A stretch of DNA of 64,000 nt from Coprinus comatus (taxonomy: Eukaryota; Basidiomycota; Agaricomycetes; Agaricales; Agaricaceae): contig JAWPGT010000093.1 of NCBI GenBank assembly GCA_034638255.1, positions 1 through 64,000 on the forward strand, written 5' to 3'. Within the stretch, counting starts at the first letter, position 1, and each line of letters opens with the position of its first letter. This document shows positions 54,305-64,000 of the stretch, one piece after another. The translations under genes were made by a program, and so were the position numbers. Below the pieces are notes generated by a model that saw nothing but the letters and a program-made list of their open reading frames with translations, did no database searches and was not told the origin of the DNA.

Positions 54305-56320
54305 CATCAGCAAAACGCGCATCTCCTTGGCCAAGCTTAAACCTCCTTAAACCTCCTTGAAAACATTTCCAAGGATGACCAAGGATATATCAAGAATGTA
54401 AAAGAATTTTTATTTTCTCCTTGGAATTACTTAGTCATGCTTGACAAGTCGATTCCAAGCTATTCTAAGCAGGGGGTCCTGGTTAGTCACACTTAATTCT
54501 ACTTAGTTTTACCTTATATCTACTTGTACTGCCTTCGAAAATACTTTCTCAAGCTTATAAATCAGGTATATCAGAATATATATATATAAAAAGCGAAATT
54601 TCAAGGACTCCTAGAGTGTCTCAAATGCATGTAAATGTATATCAACTGAATTATATTATCAGAAGGGAGACAGTAATGTACAAAAATACAAGGGTGATTG
54701 TATACAGCATAATAGTAGTGTATACTACAGTAATGTACCGAAATAAAGATAAAAAAATTACAAGAATATATTCATAATAGGAGAACTTACTTGGGAGAAT
54801 AAAGAACTAGACATTGCGATACAAGTATTGATTGAAACGTTACGTGGGTAGGCACGTTCGAACGGCGCCGTCGAAACGGTTTGAACGATGCTAAGAACGT
54901 AAGATTCCGATAAGAATTGAGTATCGAAATAGGTGTTAGATTGAATAAGAACTTACCAGAAGATAGGTCACTACAACTCCAGCAATCCTCCATAGTGTGT
55001 ACAAATCGGGGGTGGAACAAAGAATGTACATGTGGTGTAAACGAGCCTAAAAGCATGTTATGGAGTGCAGGAGGAAGTGAGATATCAGTAAAATAACAGG
55101 ATTGGTGTAAAAGTTAGAGAACATACTTTTCACCAATGAATACCCCACCATACCACACCGTACTACCCTCTATCAATTTGCCTTTTTGATGCGGTTCCAA
55201 CAAGCCTAAGAATGTGGTGTATGGTGCGAAAATGACTGTGTTAGTAGTTGTAGAGTGAACAGTATACTCACAAGATAGACCTTAGAAGATAAGGTCACTA
55301 CATATCCAGAACTTCTCCATATCGTTTACAAGTTGGAGATGTCATAGGGTGGTACGCGTGAGTTAGACGAGCCTAAGAATGTGCCATGGAGTGCAGGAGG
55401 GAGTGAGAAATGAGTAAAATACTTCCCTTGAGACAGATAATGACTCACCAAGGAAGAAACCCCCCTTCGTGGGGTATACACCATACCACGTCATCACCTA
55501 ACCCTCCTATCCTATAGTACACGTTGAGACGGTTCTGGAGAGCCTAGAAACGTTCCTGTATGTAGAGAAATGAGTGATACAGAAGAAAAACAGTAAGTAA
55601 TGGCACACCAGCAGTAAAACTGATGTTATAGCATGGCTACTGCATCGGGACGCGTGTATGTAGGCTTGTTCGAAGAGGGGTATTGAGGCCGTCCTGGAGA
55701 GCCTGAGAACGCGCCAATACACGATTATATGAGCCCAATACATGGAAAATAGTCGAAATTGACATACCTTATAAGAATAATGAAAACCCCACCATATCAC
55801 GCGTACATAGACTCATTCAATGCATAATGTTGAGACGGTTCCAACGAGCTCCAACGCGTAGAGTTTCATCAAGGAATGAGAGTGCAGTGGTGACATTACT
55901 CAGAGTTGGCAGTGAGTAGAAGTTGTGACCTTCGTGAGGTTGCATTGCTGATGCAACGTGTCCTGTCACATGTGATGGTGAGAGTGATCATGTGTCAGTC
56001 CGATTTTGCGATTTTTCGTGAAGTCCAAATCTGGGAACATAAATGATGTGATTATTGATGCATCATCATGAAATAACAACACATCATTAATGACATCAAC
56101 CAAACAAATGAAACAAAAACAAAGTCAATAACACAAATTAACTTTGACTTTTTGTGACCTTAGAATAGTGCTTGGGAAACTTAAAAACTTGGTTGGAAAT
56201 ATTGACTACCTTAGAGTTACTTTGAAAATATATATCTAAGTATCAGTAAGTATCAGTAAGTATACTAAGCTACCCAAGCTATACTGAGTACTTACTAAGG
56301 ACATGCTGGAAATGCTGATG
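54305..56320. mobile_element. 2.0-kb TIR element of unknown superfamily with repeated modules
   Basis: It interrupts copia B2 gag exactly: the empty site is seen in B1 (CAATTATGGGTGC). Ends are CATCAGCAAAACGCGCATCT and its counterpart CATCAGCATTTCCAGCATGT (reverse complement of the right end), about 19 of 26 positions alike. A TG dinucleotide flanks both sides as a possible 2-bp target duplication. No transposase-like frame exists, so it is non-autonomous. Its middle contains seven spaced modules with (C/A)GAGCCTNAGAANG-like cores at about 54890, 55045, 55205, 55367, 55537, 55697 and 55845, spaced roughly 150-175 bp apart. GTAAGT/GTGAGT-type signals lie beside several of them on the minus strand. 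Confidence 0.75.
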
Positions 56321-59300
56321 TGGGTGCTTGGCGGGATTCCCGTGGAGCTGCTTCTGCTTCTCGTGCCGCTTCTACCGGCATTAAAAACTACAAGGGTGCA
56401 AAGCCCTATTCTAAACCCCAAGGAGGCGCTCCACAGCAGCCCCAACAACAACAACAGAAAGCTTCTGGTTCTAATCAGAACCAAAACCAGAACTCCGGTT
56501 CTGGCGGCAATGCATCTGGGGGGGATAAGGATAAAAAGAAGAAGCATCGACGCGGAAAACGTGGTGGCAACAAGGCCAACAAAGCTGATGGTGATGAAGA
56601 TGGTAATGTCGACATGATATTGTCCCCCGCTGTTCTGGAGTCTTTCACGGCTCCCACTAACAAAAAATCAACTACTCGTTCTCTCGTCGAGAGGATGAAG
56701 ACTACTGATCCCCGCCTCAGGGCAGTGGCCTTGAAAAAGGCTGCAGATGAAGTCGTGGTTCACGGTGTTGAGCCTCCCGCTCCTCGTGCTACTCTTCTTC
56801 CCCCTGCTGGTCACCTGGTCGGTCGTACCTGGTATCAGAAAAAGAAGACAGAGGTCTTCGAGAAAATGGGTGCTCGCCTTGGCTTCGGCCTGGTTGAACC
56901 CTGTCCTCCATCACCTCCACTATCGCTTGATGCGATGGTGTCACATATCCTTCCTGAAGAGGAAGTTGATTTGTCTTCGGTTTCTACACCTGGGTCCCCC
57001 ACATGCAGATCTGAGTCTCCTTCATATGTCCCTCCTACCGATGTCCCCGAAGCGATCTCCGAGGCTGATGCCTACATGAATGATCCGGACTATGAGGCTG
57101 ATAGTGATTACGAGGTCGATGATGGTTGGTACAATGAGTACATTCCTTTCTTCTCTCAAGAATTCTTCTTAACTAAATGGAACTTACAGAGATGCCCCAG
57201 CCCAACAAGGTTGGGGAGACGAACCAATCGCTCCATCAGACCCCATGTTCTAGAGCGCCTTAATGGACTGCCGGACTATTGTCGGACTATTGCCAGTTCT
57301 CTGTTATCATCTACTACTACTGTTTGTACTCCCGTTTACGTTTCGAATATGACCACTTCTCCTGTTTCTACTTGTGATCGTTTTGTCTTACCGACGAAAT
57401 ACTTAAAAGATCCTAAGAATAGTGATGAATCATCGATCAAACATCTTGATGATTGTCTTTGCAACTTCTGTGAAGATAAGGATAAACCTAATTATGCTAG
57501 AGAGTCTGCTATTTGGCTCCTCGATTCAGGCGCTAGCTTTGATTGCACACTGCATATAGCTGACTTTATCGAGTTAGAGGAAGGAGAATTTGGTGGCATT
57601 AGAGATGCCAGCAATAAACTCATAACCATAAAAGGTCGTGGGAAAATTCTCTTTCAGCACAATGTAGACGGAGTTGTTAGAACGACTCCACTATACCCGG
57701 TCTATTATCTAGAGTCTCTCTCCACTAGAATCATTTCACCTGGCGCCTTATGGCTGCAAGGAATGAGGAGTGAGTCTAATTTAAAGCGAACCAATATTTA
57801 TCGTTCAAATGGAAAGATATTTATGCATGCATCACGCATCCCAGTGTTCAAAGTTTTAGAAGATGCCCTCCATCATGTTCACACTAGGATGGTGCGTCAC
57901 TATACTGCAAACCAGGTGCTATCATATTGCGCATCGAAGCTTTCTGTTTATGATCTTTGGCACCGTCGATTGGCGCATCCTGGAAAGGAAGTATTGCGAC
58001 AACTCCCAAAACACTCAGAAAAAGTACCTGAGTTTGATATTCCTATCTCCGGTCAAGTTTGTGATGGTTGTGCTCGAGGCAAAATGTCCGATGACGCACA
58101 TCGTCCTTCTTCGACACGAGCGAAGTCATTTTTAGAATTGATCCACAGTGATCTTCTAGAATTCCCCGTTGCCTTGTACCACAAGTACAAGTGGGCAATG
58201 ACGTTCTATGACGACTATTCTAGCCACGCCTGGATCCTCCTTTTGAAAGCCAAATCTGATGCCTTGATGGCACTTGAAAGATTCTGTGCTTTTGAGGAAA
58301 AACAATTCGGTAACACGATTAAGCGTATCCGGACCGACAATGGCGGAGAGTATGTCTCTAAGAAATTTGAGGAATTCCTTCACTCAAAAGGGATAGTTCA
58401 CGAGACGTCTGCACCACATATACACCAGCAGAATGGTAGAGCAGAAAGACTGAACTGCACACTTCAGGAAAAGGCGCAGGCCATGCGACTTACTGCATGC
58501 TTACCAGATTCTTGGTGGGAATTTGCCCTTAACACGGCAGTTCATTGTTATAATCGAACTCCCATCAAACATCTTGAATGGAAAACTCCCATCGAAATGG
58601 TAATCAGGAAAAAGCCAGATTTATCTGAGCTTCACATGTTTGGCTGTGCAGCCTACGTTTTCATTCCAAAGGAATCAAGGGATGACAAATTATCTCCCAG
58701 ATCTGAATTAATGATCTTCCTTGGTTATGCTGGTGCAAACTTTACGTTCATGCGACACCAGAAAGGAAATGTTATTTATACTGCGAAAACAGCTATTTTC
58801 GACGAGGGCTGGTATCCCAAATGCAAGCCGGATCACAAAAAAATTAAGGACTCCGGTTCTACAAAAAACCCCAAAATAAATCCTCCTCCTCCGGCGTCTG
58901 ATGAAGATGACGAGGATCTTACACCTGATCTTTATCCTGATGATCCTATGGACACATCTCGACAAGACGACAGTGATAGAACACCGCTACCGCCTAGACC
59001 GCAAGGTCCGATCCCCGGACCATCTACTTCTCAAAAACCTCCTGTTCCCGGTCCGAGTAAACCTGCTCCCAGGAAACCAACAGTCGAGGAAGTATCTGAT
59101 GAAGATGATGATGACGCGTTATCATATGCTGATCCAGGATCACCGATTCGTCAACCTAGTCCGAGCCCTGCTCCTAGGACTGACTCCACCCGTCCCATTT
59201 CTCCATCACCTGAACGACCTGAACATCAAACTAGACCTGTTGAACCTTTACCTCGCTGTTCTGGCAGAGAAAAGTTTGTTCCGTTTAGAGAAGGTAACGT

Positions 59301-61242
59301 TTATGGGGAGAGAACACATCCATCTGAAATCCTACGAGATTACAATCACAATGAACCTCTACCACCCCAGGGGAGAGTTCGTCTCCGTGGACATGATTTT
59401 AGAATCCGCAATCAACAAGATCGCCCAAAAGTAGATCCACGTCCCATTTCGCCTGAGGAAGTCCAAGAACGTCGCGATGAAATACGCAGACAACACGAGG
59501 ATGCTTCACGGCAATATGCGAGGGAACAACATCCTGATGCAATGGAAGAAGACGAAGATTGTAAGATTCAACGGATAACTAAGGAAGGGGGGTTAGAATT
59601 GATGAACTTTTTATTGGGCAAGGCAAGTTCCGCTACAGTTCCTGAGCAATTCCGTGATCTTGTAAAATTGAATCTGGAGGAACGTAAACACTGGCACAAT
59701 GCTTGTCTCGAAGAACTAGCTGCACTTAAAAAGCAACAAGTTTACGAGTTGGTGAAACTTCCGGAAGGAAGAAGAACCGTAAAAAATAGATGGGTCTTTA
59801 ATGAAAAGAGTGACAGTCGCAAACGAGCTAGACTAGTTGCTAAAGGATTTTCTCAAATCGAGGGCATCGATTTTGACGAACTATTCTCTCCAGTAGTAAG
59901 ATATGAGTCCGCTCAAATCCTGCTCGGGTTAGCCGCCCTTGAAGACTGGGACATTGAGTCTGTCGATGTAAAGACAGCATATCTCTATGGCAAATTGGAT
60001 GAGGAAATCTACATGGATCAACCCGAAGGTTTTAAACTTAAGGGTAAAGAACACATGGTGTGGAGGTTACGACGTGCATTGTACGGCCTTAAACAAGCCG
60101 GCTTGGCCTGGTGGAAGGAGATGGCATCTTCCATGAACCAACTAGGCTTCAAGCGATGTGAATCCGATGCCGGTATTTATATATATCGTCGAAAAGATGG
60201 CAAGTTTGTCATTGCTGTCGTGTACGTTGACGACGTACTTTTTATGGGAAATGACTCCGCCCTACTTAAAAAGCTTAAAGGAGAGTTCATGAAAAAGTGG
60301 GAATGCCGCGACCTTGGAGAAGTCAAAGAATTTCTCGGTATGCGCATCAGGAGAGATCGGGCTAATCGAAAGATCTACCTCGATCAATGTGCTTATTTAG
60401 AGACAATCCTGGAAAGGTTTAAAGTCACTGGCTCAGACCGTGACACCAAGCCGGCGCGAACTCCGCTGCCAGAAGGGTACTATCCAGTTCCGAACGACAA
60501 GCCGATCAACTCCTCCATCCGTTCTAGGTACCAACAGGTGATCGGATCACTGTTGTACATTGCTATTGGCACGCGTCCGGACATTTCATTCGCTGTGACT
60601 AAGCTAAGTCAACATTCTCATAACCCTACGGAAGAACACTTGCGTAGAGCTCTCTACATTTGCAGATACCTCTTAGCGACTCGAGAATATCGAATGACGC
60701 TTAATGGTGCTGGTAATGAGGGCTTCATTGCATACAGCGATTCTGATTGGGCTAGTGATCCTTCTACTCGAAGATCCCAAACTGGTTATCTGTCCACTGT
60801 TGCATCCTGTCCAGTAGCCTGGGTCAGTCGATCACAGAAGACTATCGCGTTATCGTCCACAGAGGCTGAGTACATGGCTATTTCCGATTGTAGTCGACAG
60901 TCCATCTGGATCAGAAGCCTAATGACTGAACTTGGTTTACACACAAATGAACCAATGGATATTTGTGGAGACAATATGGGCTCTCTCTTTATCGCGCAAA
61001 ACCCTGCTGTCGAAAAGAGATCAAAACACATAGATATCATTTTCCACTTCATTCGTCAAGTAATTGATGAAAAGAAGGTTCAGCTCTATTTCATCCCAGG
61101 CACTGAGAACCCTGCTGATCTTCTCACGAAGAATCTAGGACGCGTGAAGTTTGAATACTTCCGTGATAACTATTACGGGTTGGAGTTTTCTAATCCCACA
61201 TATAGCACTGCCAAGCGCTCAAATAATATGGTCCCAACATAA
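56321..61242 (+). CDS. pol: Gag C-terminal part and Pol of copia B2
   Basis: Continuous frame of about 1640 codons from the right edge of the insertion. It holds the Gag tail (Q-rich, then KDKKKKHRRGKRGG), an acidic linker, protease (IWLLDSGASFDCT, about residue 400), GAG-pre-integrase (LWHRRLAHPGKEVLRQL, then CDGCARGK), integrase core (FYDDYSSHAW, RIRTDNGGEYV, HQQNGRAERLN), a long P/D/S-rich linker, RT (VKNRWVFNEKSD, VVYVDDVLFMGND at about 1300) and RNase H (AYSDSDWASDPSTRRS, ALSSTEAEYMA). All catalytic motifs are present and there is no stop. The normal Gag start is lost through the upstream deletion and insertion; no ATG precedes about codon 100, so translation of this copy is doubtful. 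Confidence 0.93.
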
Positions 61243-61262
61243 GGCGCTTCATAGCTGCCATG

Positions 61263-61643
61263 TGTTGGAAAATACCGACTATTATTAGATAGTCACATAA
61301 CATTTTCATTCCGTTTCACTTTAATCGTTTCATACTCGCTTTGCATTATAAGGCAGCTCCTATTGGTTGTAGTTAGTGTTTCACCTATGTGTTTCAACTC
61401 CTGTTTAGACTCCTGTTTCATGTATAATTAGTTACATGTAGTTGACACCTGACTCCTTATTGTCGTAGCACGGACCAGCAGTATTTAGTATAAGTAGTTT
61501 ACATTCGCTCCTGTATTCTCCAGTTCTCGAACTACCAAGTTCTCTTTCTACTCTGTTCTCTCCAACAGCAAAACATACTATCTACCACTCTGTGCGTATA
61601 CTTAAACTATAAATGTCTTCGTGTATACGCGTTGCTTTCAACA
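61263..61643 (+). repeat. 5' LTR of copia element C (LTR-C)
   Basis: TGTTGGAAAATACCG to GCGTTGCTTTCAACA, 381 bp. It differs from LTR-B except for the first bases and a short ACTATTATTAG block. Followed at once by GGTTATGGGCCCCG, the same half-tRNA primer site. Preceded by CCATG (61258-61262), matching the inverted copy at 51146-51150. Confidence 0.85.
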
Positions 61644-61945
61644 GGTTATGGGCCCCGACTAGCCAGTATGGTTCCATGAGTTCGACGAGACACCTAGCTT
61701 CTCAGCTGGTTAAGTCATCTCGCTCTAGGAAACGTGTGGTTCACGTCGACCAACCTGGAGAGACTGAGTCCTGTTCCAGGCCCTCAGAGATTTCGTCTCT
61801 CCCTCTCTGGTGTGATGCTTGCTCCATACTACTGTACTCGGTTAGACGGAAAGCTCGCAGATCTGTTGCTGGCGCACGTAAATGCGACTTACAACATGAG
61901 GCTAATACGTGTTTTGTTGTAGATTCATATCTCCAATCACTCATC

Positions 61946-62926
61946 ATGACAGCTATTATCCCTACCCTTCCAATCCTGAAAGGCTCTGCCGATTACCCCA
62001 TGTGGTCAATGAAGCTGCTCAACTGTGCTAACATGATCATTTTGGATGGTTATTCAGTTGGACAAATCATCCTAGATGTCATTGCTCCCAAAGAGCATGA
62101 TGTGACATACACTGTGGCCGCTGTTCCAGCGTCAGATGGTGTTGCAGCGCAAGCTGCTTACACTACAGTTAACCAGGAAGTAATTCCTGGTGAACAAGCC
62201 AAGTTCGATACGGCTGAGGCATTCGCCCTAGGATTGATTAACTCCAAGATCTCCGATGAGATGCTGAATCACGGCATCCTTCAGTCTGATTTGTTGTGGA
62301 ATCATCTGAAGACTACATATGGTACCTTCAACGCAGGAACTGCTTTTGAGATCTGGGCGAAAGCGGACGGCTTTAGACTTTCTGGATCTGCGGATCCATC
62401 AGCCGAGATCGCTCAATTCTCCTCGTATTTCACTCGTCTAGAGACAGCAACTCCTCCCATCCGCGTTCCCGGATTACTCCGTGCACTTATGCTGTTGACT
62501 CGTATTCCAAACCAATGGAATGCGACTCGAGCTTCCCTTCTCGTTCGATACAGAAGCTCTGAGTTCTCCAAACTCACAGTCCAGATAGTTGCCGAGGCTA
62601 TCCAATCCACCTGGCTTGACTCTCGTGGTCAAGCTAACGCTTTATGTTCTCAAGGTGTCAAGGGCTTTAAAGGCCCGAGACAATACAACCAAAACCAAAA
62701 CCAGAACCAAGGTCAAGGTTCGCGCCCGCAAGGGCAGCAACCTCAACCTCAACAATCTGGCAGCGGTTCCGGTTCCGGTCAGACCCAACAGGGTGGATCC
62801 GGTGAGGACAAGAAGAAGAAGCGGTCTCGTGGGAAACGAGGTGGTAAGAATGCCAAGTCAGCTGATGTGACCACTAATGCCTCTACTACTGGGGCGGATA
62901 CATCAGCTCTAACATCGTCATGTTGA
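61946..62926 (+). CDS. gag: Gag of copia element C
   Basis: ATG 61946 starts MTAIIPTLPILKGSADYPMW. Copia gag domain follows (LKTTYGTFNAGTAFEIWAKA, FSSYFTRLETATPPIRVPG, LTVQIVAEAIQSTW), then a Q/N/S/G-rich basic tail (KKKKRSRGKRGG), as in B1. It ends TGA after SALTSSC: B continues VDMILSP at this place, whereas in C the matching NIVML reading lies in another frame, so a frameshift precedes the stop. The frame upstream of 61946 runs into the leader and LTR. Confidence 0.8.
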   Translation: MTAIIPTLPILKGSADYPMWSMKLLNCANMIILDGYSVGQIILDVIAPKEHDVTYTVAAVPASDGVAAQAAYTTVNQEVIPGEQAKFDTAEAFALGLINSKISDEMLNHGILQSDLLWNHLKTTYGTFNAGTAFEIWAKADGFRLSGSADPSAEIAQFSSYFTRLETATPPIRVPGLLRALMLLTRIPNQWNATRASLLVRYRSSEFSKLTVQIVAEAIQSTWLDSRGQANALCSQGVKGFKGPRQYNQNQNQNQGQGSRPQGQQPQPQQSGSGSGSGQTQQGGSGEDKKKKRSRGKRGGKNAKSADVTTNASTTGADTSALTSSC

Positions 62927-64000
62927 ATTCATTCGCTTCTCCTGCTGCTACCGTTATTGATCAACCCTTTAAATCTACTCGTGCTTTTATAGAAGAAATT
63001 CGTGAGTCCACTCCCGAGAAAGTAGTTGAGCGTAAAGCCCCTACTGTGGTTCCCAACCAACTCGTGGGGAGGACCTGATTGCAACGGACCAAGGCCCGGG
63101 TGATCAAATCCTACGAACGTCGTCTTGGTATGGAGCCTACCCCCCCCTGCCTTGCCTTCGCTTGATGGACTCGTTCTTACCTCCCGTCCTGCCTGTGAGC
63201 CCAGTCCTCCGCATTCGGTCGTCTCTATTGACGAAAACGATGATATCCACATGCGTCCCCCGTGTGACCAGGTGTCTGCTCAGGCATCTGTCTCTGCTCT
63301 TGATGAGCAACGTGAACAGATCATGGGATCTCCTTCTACCTGCTACGATACCAATGACGGGGAATACAAGTACATAGAATCTTTGATCAAAGATTCATCT
63401 CTTTCTGATGTGTGCTCTGTACAGCGTGGACCCCGAAGCTTCTCGCTTCTGGGGTGTTCCAGAAAATTCCTCCACTCCGGGTTCTCCCGACTCTCACTTC
63501 TAAGCTCGAGAGCTGTTGATGGACTATCGAGATCGTTTGATGGGACTACTAGGACTATTCGGACTACCATTTGTAATCCTCCACTGCTAGATACTGAGAT
63601 TTGTACTTTTCCTGTCACAAAATTTACCGCACATTATGATTTCCCTATTTCTATCCCGATGAAGTACTTAAAACCTACTGCTTTGATCTCTGGATATGGA
63701 AGAGATGACCATACTAAATTCTTTGAGCATTGTCAATGCAGCAATTGCAAAAACCACATAATACTGGTATAGCAATCTGGATGCTCGACTCTGGCGCTAG
63801 TTATCATTTTACTGGTAACATTGGCGACTTCGTTGACGTCGAGAAGGGTGATTACGGCACAGTGCAAACTGCTAACAGTCACACCACCATCAAAGCACGT
63901 GGCCGTGTAATCATCCAGCATGAATTGGCTGGTGTACAAACCATCACGTCATTATACCCGGTATTTTACATAGAGGGATTGAATGGAAGACTTATGTCAC
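62910..64000 (+). pseudogene. Gag-protease linker and protease start of copia C, frameshifted
   Basis: The frame continuing B homology (NIVMLNSFASPAAT) meets TGA at 63076-63078 where B has W in GRTWYQ. A further frame (63125-63772) covers the linker and ends just before protease, and another frame then reads IWMLDSGASYHFT and IKARGRVIIQHEL to the window end. At least two frame changes and one stop. Confidence 0.75.

Larger units (their letters stand above)
53545..61262 (+). mobile_element. Ty1/copia element B2, split by a 2-kb insertion and lacking its 3' LTR
   Basis: 5' LTR 53545-53782, primer site, gag remnant, a 2016-bp inserted element (54305-56320), the rest of gag plus an intact pol frame, and an end at CCATG (61258-61262) where element C begins. 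The order PR-INT-RT-RH is diagnostic for copia. The leader repeats a CTCACGTTGCGCACTAGACGAG unit twice (about 53810-53862). Confidence 0.88.
61263..64000 (+). mobile_element. Ty1/copia element C, 5' part, runs off the window
   Basis: LTR-C, primer site, gag and the region up to protease. Related to B but clearly a different family: different LTR, and gag only partly alike. Several frameshifts and a stop before protease show that it is decayed. Confidence 0.85.

Noticed and set aside
54787..55056. 89-codon minus-strand frame in the TIR element
   Set aside because: Covers one and a half of the repeated modules and is not kept open in the others, so coding is unlikely.
56303..56617. 104-codon frame starting inside the TIR element
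   Set aside because: Out of frame with the Gag tail; a near-identical shadow exists in B1 at 52350.
61263..61643. LTR-C as the 3' LTR of B2
   Set aside because: B2 has a different 5' LTR, no polypurine tract lies before LTR-C, and a primer site with a new gag follows it, so it is the 5' LTR of another element.
1..64000. tRNA, rRNA or CRISPR
   Set aside because: Scanned by eye for B-box-like GGTTCGAATCC strings and for regular spacers; none convincing. tRNAscan-SE would settle the tRNA question.

Overview
The window reads as nuclear DNA of a filamentous basidiomycete, most likely an agaricomycete. The reasons are many short (about 50-75 nt) GT-AG introns, a DUF6533 membrane protein, intronless F-box proteins in tandem, a Sis1-type DnaJ, a Vtc1-type DUF202 protein, a fungal Dbr1, and LTR retrotransposons of both the Ty3/gypsy (chromovirus) and Ty1/copia types. 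No RNA gene or CRISPR array was seen. Splice structures were assembled by eye from splice sites, phase and paralogue comparison.

Layout. 1.4-3.1 kb: a 12-exon DUF6533 gene. 3.1-25 kb: gene-poor DNA holding a dispersed array of a small-protein family that I cannot assign to any known family. Members are about 240-266 aa with three exons and begin MSHGPGLFHVYF (type I) or MSFAPGLFHVYF (type II). The array continues at 31.5-36.4 kb with an outlying fragment at 41.5 kb. I count 13 copies: five with a full frame or nearly so (10.4, 13.0, 16.4-17.2, 21.3-22.2 and 22.8-23.7 kb) and eight broken or partial. A second, decayed gene-like repeat of about 1.5 kb (copies near 4.1, 8.6, 14.4, 19.1 and 35.0 kb) is interspersed with it.

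25.5-31.1 kb: a conserved housekeeping island splits the array. SIS1 (-) and a VTC1-like gene (+) share a divergent promoter with heat-shock-like elements, and DBR1 (-) is convergent with the VTC1-like gene. 36.9-40.8 kb: two intronless F-box paralogues and the stub of a third.

41.8-50.8 kb: a nearly complete Ty3/gypsy chromovirus with about 530-bp LTRs, gag, pol with a chromodomain, and an extra third ORF carrying two CCHC zinc knuckles and one internal stop. 50.9-64 kb: nested Ty1/copia elements. These are an inverted LTR fragment, a pol-deleted copy (B1), a copy with an intact pol frame (B2) whose gag is split by a 2-kb element with terminal inverted repeats, and a third element (C) inserted into the end of B2 and running off the window.

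The most interesting material is the unassigned family. Type I members share a near-perfect palindrome (ATCGATATCGAT) upstream of a TATA-like box, and several members of both types share TGCGGAGAAG further upstream. This suggests a co-regulated, lineage-specific family undergoing birth and death. The retroelement with the extra zinc-knuckle ORF and the modular 2-kb insertion are the next best leads.
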